53,160 bases of DNA, taken from Pseudomonadota bacterium (GTDB lineage: Bacteria; Pseudomonadota; Gammaproteobacteria; Burkholderiales; Burkholderiaceae_B). Numbering within the stretch: position 1 is the first letter of the stretch; each line of letters begins with the position of its first letter. The stretch is taken from the NCBI GenBank assembly GCA_023387815.1, contig JAEWHK010000013.1, positions 1 through 53,160 of the forward strand, given 5' to 3'. The translations under genes were made by a program, and so were the position numbers. This document shows, piece by piece, positions 8,643 to 17,982 of the stretch. The notes beneath the pieces are model-generated. The model had not been told where the DNA came from. It made no database searches and saw nothing but the letters and a program-made list of their open reading frames with translations.

Positions 8643-8732
8643 ATTAGGGTTTATACGAGAATTACGGTTGGAATATTGCGATTGTGATCAAAGATTGTGC
8701 AATAGGCATAATCCGTTGCAAGCCGATTTCCA

Positions 8733-9710
8733 TCAGTGAACTGCCTGAGCAAATTGCCTGGCCATGCGCTCATAAAACGCATTGGTCATCTTCAGATATT
8801 CTCCAAACTCCTGCGAATCCTTAAGTGCCGGTTCAATACCCAGGGTGGATAGCATGGCCAGAAAGGATTCATCTTTCATGGCAGGTGCAAACGCGTCATG
8901 CCAGCGTTTGACGACTTCCGGACGCATATCTTTGGGTCCGATGACCCCCATCATGCTGGGCGCCACAATATCCAGTCCCTGCTCACGCAAAGTGGGTATG
9001 TCCGGGAATTCTTCCATTCTGTTTTCGGTAAACGTGGTGAGCAATCGCAATTTGCCGCTTTTGACCAGCGGCGACCATTCTGCTGTTTGAGCTGCAGCTT
9101 CTACTTCGCCGGCCATGACAGCAGTCACGGCTTCCGTTCCACTTTTGTAGGGAACATGCGTCCATTTCACATCCAATGCCTTGCCAAGTCGTTCCATCGA
9201 GAAATGCTGCGCCGTTCCAATGCCCGCAGTCGAAAACCGGATTCCGTTGGGGTGTGCTTTGGCATAGTCAAAAAACTCTTTCGCTGTTTTCCAGGGCGCG
9301 TCCGACCTGACGACGATACCCTGTGGCAGGGTGCCAAACATAATGATTGGCGTTAATTGGTTTGTGTCGTAATCAACTTTGCGTATATGCTGATTGACCA
9401 CGGCACCGATCAGCAGCATACCCAGATTCAGACCGTCCGGCGCCTGACGTGTCAGATAGGAAACAGCAACGGAGCCGGCGGCGCCCGGTTTGTTATGCAC
9501 AATCAAAGGTCGCGGAATATCCTTGGCGACAAGGTCTGATAGCTTGCGTGCCAGGGTGTCGGTGGGGCCGCCAGCCGTGAAGCCGACGATCACGTTCACA
9601 GGGCCCGGTGGATTCCAGGTTTCGGCAGCACTAACCTGCGAACCAGTGATAACAGCAAGCGTTGCACAGGAAGCAAGCAATACACGGCGATACGTTTTTT
9701 GGATTTTCAT
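8733..9710 (-). CDS. Bug-family TTT substrate-binding protein
   Basis: A tripartite-tricarboxylate-transporter receptor of 325 aa. Signal peptide 1-28 (ending VSAAE), then VNVIVGFTAGGPTDTLAR, the family's carboxylate-binding loop, and the VIGPKDMRPEVVKRWHDAF region near the C-terminus. GAGGAGAC precedes the ATG. It follows the sulfatase gene by 23 bases, so the two are cotranscribed. Bug receptors bind carboxylated compounds in the periplasm. No TctA/TctB genes are adjacent; a TctAB pair lies at 29-31 kb in this window. A sulfated carboxylate is a conceivable ligand given the neighbour, but this is inference. Confidence 0.92.
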   Translation of the reverse strand: MKIQKTYRRVLLASCATLAVITGSQVSAAETWNPPGPVNVIVGFTAGGPTDTLARKLSDLVAKDIPRPLIVHNKPGAAGSVAVSYLTRQAPDGLNLGMLLIGAVVNQHIRKVDYDTNQLTPIIMFGTLPQGIVVRSDAPWKTAKEFFDYAKAHPNGIRFSTAGIGTAQHFSMERLGKALDVKWTHVPYKSGTEAVTAVMAGEVEAAAQTAEWSPLVKSGKLRLLTTFTENRMEEFPDIPTLREQGLDIVAPSMMGVIGPKDMRPEVVKRWHDAFAPAMKDESFLAMLSTLGIEPALKDSQEFGEYLKMTNAFYERMARQFAQAVH

Positions 9711-9733
9711 TATGTAGTCTCCTCACAAGTTTG

Positions 9734-11974
9734 CTATTGGTCTGCCATCGTGACGCGATACATTTCGTTCTCGTTGGCTACGGCATGATCCAGCAGCACG
9801 GTAAATCGCGCAATCTTTGCGGTAAAGGGAAAAGGGGCAACGTACGCATCGGCAATGGGAACTTCAGCGTAGCCGCAAGTCAGTCCTGCAGTCGTCCCGT
9901 AAGTCCACCATACTTGCGGTAATTCCATCGTGACTGAAGGCTCTGTATTGACCGTGAGGCCGATGCGTCCCTGATGTTCTCCGGTGCGCTCAAATAAAAT
10001 CGTGATGGTGGCTGAATCTGGTGGCAGCGGAGCGTCAAGTTTGTGGATTTGTGCTTCGGTGTAATGGTATTCGTAATGGATTCGACCTGCTTTAACGTAT
10101 AGAACAAAGCCGGCAAATCGACTTCCCCAGGAAAACACCACGCCTTCAGTGTTCGGTTGAAGATCGGTCAGTGCAACCTGAATTTCGTAGCTGCGATCAC
10201 TGATATCCGGCATCATCAGTCGATCTATCCGGGCCATGCCGGGATGAAATTCAAAGCGGCGTGCAGGATTGTGCTTGAGCGTGCCTTCTGCGCGCTCATG
10301 CTGGCGATCATCCAGAGGCAAAACGCCAAAGTGCTCAGCCTGTTGCCACCAGAGCTCAATCAATTGCTGTAGCTTTTCGGGCTGTTCCTGGGCCCGGTCC
10401 GTGCATTCTGAAAAATCTTCTTCAAGATTGAACAATTGCCACGGATCGCTTTCAAAAGGCGTGCCTTTTTTGTGCGCAGCCACCGCTTTCCATCCGTTAT
10501 GCCAGATTGCCCGGTTGCCAATCAACTCAAAGTACTGCTTATCACGCGTGCCCGCTGCCTGCGGCGCATCAAAGCTATATCGCATCCCAACGCCCGCCAG
10601 AGGCAATTGTTCATATCCCAGATGTTTTTCAGGCGCCTTTGTTCCTGCGCATTCCAGTACGGTTGCCATCACATCCACAGCATGATGAAACTGTTCGCGA
10701 ATTTCTCCACGAGTCCGCATGCCGTTGGGCCAGTGCATGATCAGCGGCGCGCGCACACCGCCGCCGTAGGTGTCTTTCTTGTACCACTTCAAGGGCGTAT
10801 TACCTACCTGCGCCCAGCCTGTCGGGTAATGACTGTAAGCGTGCTCTGTTCCCAGCAGACTGGCGCGATCCACGATGTCCTGCGAATTACCTTTGTGATA
10901 AGTCAATTGGCTGCGCATGTTGAATGCGCCCATACTGCCGCCCTCCGAACTCGCGCCATTGTCTGACACCACGATAAACAGCGTGTTGTCCAGTTGATTG
11001 ATCTTTTCCAGATAGTCCATCAATCGACCTATCTGTGCATCAGTGTGCTCCAGAAACGCTGCATACGTTTCCTGCAACAGGCAACCCGCCTTTTTTTCGA
11101 CCTCGGGCAGCGCGTCCCAGGACTTCACGTCATCATTGCGCGGAGCCAGTTGTGTTGATTCGGGTATCAATCCCATCTGTTTTTGACGCTCGAATCGATC
11201 CTGACGAATCTCGTCCCAGCCCGCATCATAGCGTCCTCTATATTTTTCGATGTACGAGTCCGGCACGTGATGCGGCCAATGGCAGGCGCCAAACGCGAGA
11301 TACTCAAAAAACGGGCGGTCGGGCGCGGAGGTCACGTGGTCACGAATCTGAACGATAGCCTGGTCGATCAGGTCTTCGGACAAGTGGTAATTTTCTCCTG
11401 GCTGTTTGACCAGGGGATGATTGTCTTCGTAAAGCTCGGGATGCCACTGGTCCGCCAGTGCGCCATGAAAACCATACCAGCGGGCAAATCCGCGACCCAG
11501 CGGCCAGTCGCCGTGCGGTCCGGCCGAACCATAGTCCTTGATATTGGTCAGATGCCATTTACCTGTGGCATATGAGGTATAACCGGCTACGCCAAGTACT
11601 TCCGGTAATGTCGCGGCTTTGCGCGTGATTCGCCCCTGATAGGCGGGAAATCCATTGGACCACTCCGAAATAATGCCGACACCCACCGAATGGGCGTTGC
11701 GGCCCGTCATCAGACAGGCACGGGTTGGCGAACACATGGCTGTTACATGAAAATTGTTATAGCGCACGCCACCAGATGCCAGCTTATCCATATTGGGCGT
11801 ATTCACTTCTGAACCATAGCAGCCGATATCTGAAAAGCCGACGTCGTCAAGCACGACCAGCACCACATTCGGTGCGCCTTCAGCAGCCTTGAACGGCTGC
11901 GGCCATCTGGCTTCGGAATCACGATAGGTTTTTCCAATTCTGCCTTCAAATGGCAGATGATCCTGGTACGGCAT
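9734..11974 (-). CDS. arylsulfatase (formylglycine sulfatase)
   Basis: A type I sulfatase of 746 aa. Metal-binding D43-D44 (VLDDVGFSDIG) and the formylglycine motif C81-S-P-T-R are intact; C81 would be oxidised to formylglycine by a maturase encoded elsewhere. ATGKWHL and VSDNGASSEGG complete the active-site signatures. Residues beyond about 560 form an extra C-terminal region. There is no signal peptide, so it is probably cytoplasmic. ATG 11974 is chosen for its GAGAGGA 7 bases upstream. It hydrolyses a sulfate ester to release sulfate and an alcohol or phenol. It is divergent from a MocR regulator and followed by a Bug receptor. Confidence 0.93.
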   Translation of the reverse strand: MPYQDHLPFEGRIGKTYRDSEARWPQPFKAAEGAPNVVLVVLDDVGFSDIGCYGSEVNTPNMDKLASGGVRYNNFHVTAMCSPTRACLMTGRNAHSVGVGIISEWSNGFPAYQGRITRKAATLPEVLGVAGYTSYATGKWHLTNIKDYGSAGPHGDWPLGRGFARWYGFHGALADQWHPELYEDNHPLVKQPGENYHLSEDLIDQAIVQIRDHVTSAPDRPFFEYLAFGACHWPHHVPDSYIEKYRGRYDAGWDEIRQDRFERQKQMGLIPESTQLAPRNDDVKSWDALPEVEKKAGCLLQETYAAFLEHTDAQIGRLMDYLEKINQLDNTLFIVVSDNGASSEGGSMGAFNMRSQLTYHKGNSQDIVDRASLLGTEHAYSHYPTGWAQVGNTPLKWYKKDTYGGGVRAPLIMHWPNGMRTRGEIREQFHHAVDVMATVLECAGTKAPEKHLGYEQLPLAGVGMRYSFDAPQAAGTRDKQYFELIGNRAIWHNGWKAVAAHKKGTPFESDPWQLFNLEEDFSECTDRAQEQPEKLQQLIELWWQQAEHFGVLPLDDRQHERAEGTLKHNPARRFEFHPGMARIDRLMMPDISDRSYEIQVALTDLQPNTEGVVFSWGSRFAGFVLYVKAGRIHYEYHYTEAQIHKLDAPLPPDSATITILFERTGEHQGRIGLTVNTEPSVTMELPQVWWTYGTTAGLTCGYAEVPIADAYVAPFPFTAKIARFTVLLDHAVANENEMYRVTMADQ

Positions 11975-12075
11975 GCTTGTCCTCTCCACATTGATGAATC
12001 ACATCTGACATAGCCTGTATGAGCTCTGTGCGATATGCATCCGATTATAGGGAGAGCCTGAACCAGTCATAAAGG

Positions 12076-12096
12076 TACAGTTGCCTCCTACAGTTG
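12076..12096. promoter_or_regulatory. direct repeat, candidate MocR operator
   Basis: TACAGTTG occurs at 12076-12083 and again at 12089-12096 (13-base period), between the divergent sulfatase and MocR genes and 41 bases before the latter's start. MocR regulators such as GabR and TauR are known to bind short direct repeats near their own promoters. A TATGCT (12100-12105) just downstream could be the -10 element for the rightward gene. Confidence 0.5.
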
Positions 12097-12136
12097 AACT
12101 ATGCTAGATTGACCAGCAAACAAGAGGCGACAACAC

Positions 12137-13567
12137 ATGCGTGATTTCCTTACAGACAAGCTGGCACAGAAAATTCAGAATCAGATCATTAAGGGAGACT
12201 ATCGCGCAGGAGAAAAACTGCCTTCGCTGCGAGAATGCATGCGACTTTACCAATGCTCCAAGAACACCGTCATCTATGCATACGAAAAACTGATAGCCAA
12301 TAACCTGGTGGAACCCCGCCGCGGAGCGGGATATTTCGTTCGCGGTATGCCCGCTGCGCGCGAAAACAGCAACCATTGGGCACCAGCAGTCAGCCGGGCC
12401 TTGCGTGAATATGGCCTGGAAGCGCCCGACGATTTCTCCACCAGCTATTCCTGGGCCGACGGATTGCCACCGGCGAAATGGCTGGAGAGCTGTCGACTGG
12501 ATCGCTACATGCAGAAAATCAGCCGGCTGGGGCTGGGGTCCGCCTTTCGATATGGCGATCCCATGGGTTATCCGTCCTTACGACGTCATATCAGCGTGCG
12601 CATGGCAGCCATCGGCCTGGAATGCGAAGCATCCCAGATCCTGCTTACGCAAGGCGCATCACAGGCCGTGGATATTATCATCCGCCGCTTTATCCGACCC
12701 GGTGAGAAAGTACTCATAGATTCACCCACCTATTTTTTGACGATCAAGAAAATTCAGCTGCAGGGTGCAATTCCTGTGGGTGTGCCGCGTAACGCAACGG
12801 GGCCGGACACCATTCAATTGCGCCGACTGGCTAAAGAGACTGGTGCGCGTTTCTTTTTCACGCAATCTTTGGCGCATAACCCCACGGGCAGCGATATCAG
12901 CCTGGATGTGGCGGCGGATGTGCTCGACTGTGCCCGAGAACTGGGGCTGACAATTGTGGAACAGGATGCACTGGGTGACTACAAACCCAATCGTGCTCCC
13001 AGACTGTCCGCACTCGACGGGTTGCACAATACCATTCACATCGGCACGTTCACCAAATCACTCTCCAGTCTCATGCGCATCGGATTTATTGTCTGCCACC
13101 CGCGACTGGTTCAGGATCTGCTCGAAGTAAAGACAATCACAACTGTCAATAGCACGGAATTTGCCGAGCGGGCTGTCGATGCGATCATCACCGAAGATCG
13201 TTATTCGCGGCACATTGCACAATTGCAGCAAAGAGCCCGAAAATCAACCGCACTGGCACTGCGTACCCTGGACGCGCTGGGCGCAGAGATATTTACCCGA
13301 CCCGCTGAAACGCTATACCTGTGGATACGTTTTCCTGGCGTGAGCAACTCGGTATCACTGGCGCGCGCGATGATCACCGAAGGCCTTTACATGATGCCGG
13401 GCGCCGTCTTCTATCACGAACGTAATGAAACACCCTGGCTGCGATGCAATGTGGGTTCTATGGCCGAAAAGCCGCAAAAGCTGGAATCAGCTTCAATCGC
13501 GCTGCGGCGACAGATTGCTCTGTTATCCAAAGACGCCAAAGCGGATGGGGTCTTGAAAGAGAACTGA
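12137..13567 (+). CDS. MocR-type regulator (GntR HTH plus aminotransferase domain)
   Basis: A protein of 476 aa. Residues 5-70 are a GntR winged helix (KLPSLRECMRLYQCSKNTVIYAYEKL). Residues about 95-465 are a fold-type I aminotransferase domain with the PLP-binding lysine K307 in FTKSLSSLMRIGF. GAGG lies 9 bases upstream of the ATG. MocR proteins sense a small molecule, often an amino compound, through PLP and usually activate a divergent gene while repressing themselves. The divergent target here would be the arylsulfatase/Bug pair, with the TACAGTTG repeats between them as the candidate binding site. Confidence 0.92.
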   Translation: MRDFLTDKLAQKIQNQIIKGDYRAGEKLPSLRECMRLYQCSKNTVIYAYEKLIANNLVEPRRGAGYFVRGMPAARENSNHWAPAVSRALREYGLEAPDDFSTSYSWADGLPPAKWLESCRLDRYMQKISRLGLGSAFRYGDPMGYPSLRRHISVRMAAIGLECEASQILLTQGASQAVDIIIRRFIRPGEKVLIDSPTYFLTIKKIQLQGAIPVGVPRNATGPDTIQLRRLAKETGARFFFTQSLAHNPTGSDISLDVAADVLDCARELGLTIVEQDALGDYKPNRAPRLSALDGLHNTIHIGTFTKSLSSLMRIGFIVCHPRLVQDLLEVKTITTVNSTEFAERAVDAIITEDRYSRHIAQLQQRARKSTALALRTLDALGAEIFTRPAETLYLWIRFPGVSNSVSLARAMITEGLYMMPGAVFYHERNETPWLRCNVGSMAEKPQKLESASIALRRQIALLSKDAKADGVLKEN

Positions 13568-13654
13568 AGAAGTGACGTTGAGTGAACATTTCGAAGCAAA
13601 CATTTAAATATTCAAACCTGGCATTGATTGCGTATCGTTCATGAGCGACAGGTC

Positions 13655-14812
13655 TCAGCTTGTTTTATTTCGCAGCGGTCGAAAAAATTGACGAATATCT
13701 TCAACAAACTGCTCTGGTTTTTCCATCGCTGTAAAGTGCCCTCCTCCTGAGATTTCGCTCCATTGAACAAGATTGAAGTGCTTTTCTACCCAGGATTTTG
13801 GTGGCGGCAACACGTCGGCAGAGAAAAGTGCGACGCCGGTAGGCACGCTGATATCGCCCAATGGCGGCAGTGAATGCATATTGTCGTAATAAATATTTGC
13901 GGAAGAACCACTTGTTCCGGTCAGCCAGTAAAGCATGATGTTCGTCAACAGTTTATCAGCACCAAAATAGCCAAGAAGATCTCCCTTGCAGTCACTCCAG
14001 GACATGAATTTTTCAACAATCCAGGCGGCCAGACCGACAGGCGAATCGTTCAGGGCATATGCCAGCGTCCAGGGTTTTGTCCCCTGCATCAAAATATAGG
14101 CCGCCTCGGCGTTCAGCCACGTTTGTACACTTTTGCCATACCGCTGCTCTTCTTCAGTGAGCAAAGTGGCGTCTGTCTGGGGCAGGAGACTGCGAATAAT
14201 GCCCACATCAGTCAGATGAATGCCAACCAGCGAGTCGGGATGCATTGATGCCAGATAACGAGTAACGCTCGAACCAACATCGCCCCCGCCTGCGCCAAAA
14301 CGTGCGAATCCGAGCTCTTCTGTCATTAGACGATGCCAGAGGCCTGCAACCGTTGAATTATTAATACCCGGTTTTTCCGGGCTTCCCGACAGGCCAAATC
14401 CCGGAACCGATGGAACGATCACCTCAAACGCATCATTTGGGTCTCCTCCGTGGCTGCCAGGATCAGCCAGCATTGAAATCACCTTCTGATAACGAATGAA
14501 AGAATCAGGCCAGCCATGAGTCAGAATCAGCGGCATCGGATTGACACCCTTGCCCGGTTCACGAATGAAATGAATATCCACATTATCAATATTGCACCGA
14601 TAATGCGAGAATCTGTTTAACGCCTCTTCCTGTTTTCTCCAGTCAAATCCCTTTAACCAGTAGTCGAGCAGGCGTTGCAGGGTTCTCATTTCTGTGCCGC
14701 GTTCCCAGCCTGTTCCTTTCGGTTGTATCGGCCAACGCGTTTTCTCCAATCTGGCGTAAAGTTCGTCGAGTTGTTGTTGGGGAAAATCGATCTTGAAACG
14801 TTCAATACTCAT
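13655..14812 (-). CDS. epoxide hydrolase (alpha/beta hydrolase)
   Basis: A 385-aa enzyme with the N-terminal epoxide hydrolase domain (residues 2-105; RFKIDFPQQQLDELYARLEKTRWP). The oxyanion motif HGWP is at 99-102, the nucleophile D178 in GGGDVGS, and the C-terminal catalytic histidine lies in GGGHFTAMEKPEQF near residue 360. It should open an epoxide to a vicinal diol via an ester intermediate. The frame is open for 45 more codons upstream, but family similarity begins at MSIERFKI, so the ATG at 14812 is chosen although only a weak GAGAA precedes it. It stands alone, convergent with the MocR gene. No partner monooxygenase is nearby. Confidence 0.9.
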   Translation of the reverse strand: MSIERFKIDFPQQQLDELYARLEKTRWPIQPKGTGWERGTEMRTLQRLLDYWLKGFDWRKQEEALNRFSHYRCNIDNVDIHFIREPGKGVNPMPLILTHGWPDSFIRYQKVISMLADPGSHGGDPNDAFEVIVPSVPGFGLSGSPEKPGINNSTVAGLWHRLMTEELGFARFGAGGGDVGSSVTRYLASMHPDSLVGIHLTDVGIIRSLLPQTDATLLTEEEQRYGKSVQTWLNAEAAYILMQGTKPWTLAYALNDSPVGLAAWIVEKFMSWSDCKGDLLGYFGADKLLTNIMLYWLTGTSGSSANIYYDNMHSLPPLGDISVPTGVALFSADVLPPPKSWVEKHFNLVQWSEISGGGHFTAMEKPEQFVEDIRQFFRPLRNKTS

Positions 14813-15067
14813 TTTTTTCTCGCGCCAGAATTGAATATTAAACTGTAGCATGGCGAGATTCAGACTGCGCCAATTGCGTTGCCGATGACGACTTACAGAG
14901 TTGACTGAGAAAAGAACCCCAGATGCTCGATATGTAGGGAAATGCACCGTACATTGAGGCTGGGCGGACGATGCAGCCTTTCCTCGCAGAATCCTGCGAA
15001 AAAAGCATCAACTGTTATGATGACCCAATACGATATGAAAAGATCCCCAATCCTACGGAGCAGCCGA

Positions 15068-15505
15068 ATGAAGAATTTCCGTTACTTTACGAAAATGATG
15101 GGTATATGCGCGCTTGGTTTGTTCACCTATCAGGCCTATGCCCAGAATGCGAATGCACCTTCAACGCAGCGAGGGAATAACATGGCCGCTAATTCATCGA
15201 TATCCGCTGTCATGTTTCCCGCCGGCACATTCGGCGGCGACGACATTCTTCTAAAGCTTGATGAGCATGGAAAATATTCGCTTAGCGGGGCCGCCGTTGA
15301 AAAGCCCCTTCATGGTAGCTGGGCTATCGAAAAGAAAGGCAAGCGCACCCTCCTGCGCCTGATATCACACCGCAAGGACGACGATTGGCTGTTTGGCGTG
15401 AGATCAAATGACGTATTGCAGGCCGTGAATGAAGACAAATTGAATGTTCTGGACCGCCCCCTCAACGCCACGGAAGACGCCGGGGTTCTGAAGCGTCAGA
15501 AATAA
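15068..15505 (+). CDS. small secreted protein of unknown function
   Basis: The ATG at 15068, preceded by CGGAG, starts a 145-aa protein with a clear signal peptide (MKNFRYFTKMMGICALGLF then YQAYAQ, cleavage near residue 26). The mature domain of about 115 residues has alternating strands (GDDILLKLDEHGKYSLSGAA; PLHGSWAIEKKGKRTLLRL), reminiscent of small beta-barrel/META-like or NlpE-like domains in which a G-x-W motif follows a ligand-strand pattern. I do not recognise a family with certainty. The upstream part of the open frame (from 14942) is not needed. It is divergent from the epoxide hydrolase and convergent with the PhzF-like gene. Confidence 0.7.
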   Translation: MKNFRYFTKMMGICALGLFTYQAYAQNANAPSTQRGNNMAANSSISAVMFPAGTFGGDDILLKLDEHGKYSLSGAAVEKPLHGSWAIEKKGKRTLLRLISHRKDDDWLFGVRSNDVLQAVNEDKLNVLDRPLNATEDAGVLKRQK

Positions 15506-15535
15506 CTTTTCAGCAACCCCGGCAGCAGGGTACAA

Positions 15536-16453
15536 CTAGCAGGCAATTTCACCTGTAATCACCGGTACGCAGGAGCCGCCAATAGCCACATCTGTGATTT
15601 TGCCTTCGCTCTTTGTCACATCGATATGAATTAAGCTGCGTCGACCCATTTCCACTCCCTGCTCTATGGTGAGCGATCTGGCAATGTCAGTTTCGGGGAC
15701 AAGCGAGACCAGATAGGCACCAAGTGCCGCGGATGCGCTGCCCGTGGCCGGATCTTCAGCAACATTGTCCAGCGGCGCAAACATGCGAGCGCGGACATGC
15801 CAGGGGGATTCCGAAGACCTGACGTACACAAAGAGCGAAAAATCGTGATTGCCCGTCAGATTCGGACCGGCTGCCTCTTTGAAATATGCCAGATTTGGTC
15901 TGGCAAGCGCGAGCGCCGACAGATCAGTCAACTCTGCCACAACAAAGTCCAATCCCACAGAAACAACCAATGGACTGTGGGTCGATGAGCGCACTGCCTC
16001 TCCCGGAATAGAAACACAGCGTGCAACGGTCTCCGGGCTGATTGTTCTGCCGGTAGATAAGGGCTGCGGTGCCCGAATCGATGCGGACAACACCTGATTG
16101 CCATCCCGCTTCAGATCCACGCGAACAAGACCGGCCTTTTCTTCAAACCGCAGGGTCGTGCCAACCGGCTTTCCAAAGACCTCAGACTGCTGACCGAGCA
16201 CATAAGCCGTTCCCACATTCGGGTGGCCTGCAAATGGGATCTCCGAGATGGGGGTGAAAATTCGTACCCGCGCCGTATTCTCCGGGTTCTGGGGTGGCAG
16301 CACGAATGTAATTTCTGAATAGCCGAACTCTGCTGCGATTTTCTGCATTACTGCATCATCCAGACCACGCGCATCGGTGATAACGGCCAGCGGGTTTCCC
16401 TCGAAGCGCGTAGAAGTGAAAACATCGACCGTTGTGAAACTGACGGTATTCAT
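15536..16453 (-). CDS. PhzF-family isomerase-like protein
   Basis: A PhzF/DapF-fold protein of 305 aa. Motifs: FEGNPLAVI (18-26), the catalytic glutamate in GYSEITFV (about residue 47), FAGHPNVGTAYVL and EDPATGSASAALGAYL near the C-terminus. CTGGAG precedes the ATG. PhzF itself isomerises a dihydro-hydroxyanthranilate in phenazine synthesis, but no other phenazine gene is present, so this is one of the many family members of unknown substrate. It stands alone between a convergent secreted-protein gene and a 295-base gap. Confidence 0.9.
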   Translation of the reverse strand: MNTVSFTTVDVFTSTRFEGNPLAVITDARGLDDAVMQKIAAEFGYSEITFVLPPQNPENTARVRIFTPISEIPFAGHPNVGTAYVLGQQSEVFGKPVGTTLRFEEKAGLVRVDLKRDGNQVLSASIRAPQPLSTGRTISPETVARCVSIPGEAVRSSTHSPLVVSVGLDFVVAELTDLSALALARPNLAYFKEAAGPNLTGNHDFSLFVYVRSSESPWHVRARMFAPLDNVAEDPATGSASAALGAYLVSLVPETDIARSLTIEQGVEMGRRSLIHIDVTKSEGKITDVAIGGSCVPVITGEIAC

Positions 16454-16748
16454 GGAAACTCCAGGAAAGAATCTGATATTGCGACTGCCAACAAAGCGTC
16501 TGTCGAGCGCACAATCAGCGAATTAGGTTGCCTGATCATAAAGGCTTTCTCTGATTTTTTCACTCGCACAATATCATTTCTCGTAATTCATGCGAATATC
16601 AGGATTCTGTTTCCATGAAAGCAAATAGTTATGCGTTTTCTATCTAGCGAATTGTCTAAATGGAGTCGATACAGCAAGCACCATACAGCGGCCGATTACC
16701 AGAATCCTATACAGCGAAAAAATTTTCCTTATGCAAACGCGGATATCG
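16454..16748. other. intergenic gap with no gene seen
   Basis: This stretch between the PhzF-like gene and the end of the amidohydrolase gene is AT-rich. Open frames in it are short, lack ribosome binding sites and show no family likeness. It should hold the promoter of the PhzF-like gene and the transcript end of the amidohydrolase operon, but I could not pick out convincing elements. Confidence 0.4.
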
Positions 16749-17933
16749 TCAATTGGCAGGTAGGCAGTGGTTTACCAGGCTCTCCCATAATCTCGCTCCC
16801 AGCAGCAGATTGTCGTCGTTGAAGTCATACTTTGGATTGTGCAGCCGGGCATTGGCTTCGGCGGGACCGTTGCCGATACGGATCAGGGCGCCCGGACAAC
16901 GCTGCAGCATATAACCGAAGTCTTCGCTGCCGACTTGTCTCTCTGCGTGACGTGTGACGCGGTTCTCTCCCACCAGTTCGGCGGCAATATCCAGGACAAC
17001 GCCGGTCTGCGCCTCGTCATTGATCAATACTGGATACCCCTCTCGATAATCGATAATGGCTTCGGTATCATAGGCCCTTGCCGTTGATTCGACGATATCG
17101 ATGATGCGCTTTTTAAGCAGTTCGCGAACAGCTTTGTCGAATGACCGCACGCTTATTCCTATTTCAGCGGAATCGGGAATCACATTCAACGCGGCACCTG
17201 ACTGCAGTTTGCCTACGGAGACGACAGCACATTCCTGAGGATCAATGTTGCGTGCGACAACGGTCTGCAATGCCAAAACCGTTGCCGCAGCCGCGACCAA
17301 GGGGTCTCTGGCCTGGTGAGGTCGGGCAGCGTGGCCGCCAGAGCCCTTGATGGTGATGAATACACGGTCGCCCGCGGCCATATAGGCACCTGGTCGGGAC
17401 ATGAAATGGCCCTGTGCCAGTCCCGGATGGTTATGCATGGCAAAAACACGATCGCAAGGAAACTGTTCGAACACACCGGCTTCGACCATTGCTTTGGCAC
17501 CGCTGTCGAAGCCTCGCTCCTCTGCGGGCTGGAAAATCAGGTTGACCGTGCCCGAGAAATTTCTGTTGCGCGATAGCATATAAGCTGCCCCCAGCAGCAT
17601 GCTGGTATGCCCATCGTGGCCGCAGGCGTGCATTTTTCCGTCATTGCGACTGGCATAGGACAGACCGGTTTCTTCGTATATGGGCAAGGCATCCATGTCC
17701 GCGCGCAGGCCTATGCTGCCCTTCCCCTTGCCGCAACGCATTGTCGCGACGATACCAGTACCAACAATACCTGTCGTCACTGAAAAGCCCAATGTACGCA
17801 ATATGGTGCTGATGTAGTCTGCCGTTTCATGTTCCTGAAATGCCAGTTCGGGGTTTTGGTGCAGATGATGACGTACGGAACGCAGCCGCTTGTCAAGCTC
17901 CTGTAGTGTTATCGATTCGGCAGGTATGATCAT
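16749..17933 (-). CDS. M20 amidohydrolase (hippurate hydrolase-like)
   Basis: A 394-aa metallopeptidase-fold enzyme. The start RSVRHHLHQNPELAFQEHET, metal ligands in HACGHDGHTSM (about 103-113), the catalytic glutamates in PAEERGFDSG, and HNHPG are all typical of the M20D group (hippurate hydrolase, IAA-amino acid hydrolases, N-acyl amino acid amidases). It would hydrolyse an amide bond in the cytoplasm using a di-metal centre. AAGGA precedes the ATG. It is the last gene of the leftward LysR-controlled operon, 49 bases after the Bug receptor gene, suggesting that an N-acylated carboxylate is the imported substrate. Confidence 0.92.
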   Translation of the reverse strand: MIIPAESITLQELDKRLRSVRHHLHQNPELAFQEHETADYISTILRTLGFSVTTGIVGTGIVATMRCGKGKGSIGLRADMDALPIYEETGLSYASRNDGKMHACGHDGHTSMLLGAAYMLSRNRNFSGTVNLIFQPAEERGFDSGAKAMVEAGVFEQFPCDRVFAMHNHPGLAQGHFMSRPGAYMAAGDRVFITIKGSGGHAARPHQARDPLVAAAATVLALQTVVARNIDPQECAVVSVGKLQSGAALNVIPDSAEIGISVRSFDKAVRELLKKRIIDIVESTARAYDTEAIIDYREGYPVLINDEAQTGVVLDIAAELVGENRVTRHAERQVGSEDFGYMLQRCPGALIRIGNGPAEANARLHNPKYDFNDDNLLLGARLWESLVNHCLPAN

Positions 17934-17982
17934 CAGGATTCCTTATCTATGGCGAATGTGTTAATCAGTCCGCGCTTCTGTA

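Noticed and set aside
14813..14947. 45-codon N-terminal extension of the epoxide hydrolase
   Set aside because: The extension has no family likeness, and the domain begins exactly at the internal ATG.
14985..15008. TCGCAG/CTGCGA hairpin followed by A residues
   Set aside because: The stem is only 6 bases and the T-run lies on the wrong side for a terminator of either flanking gene.
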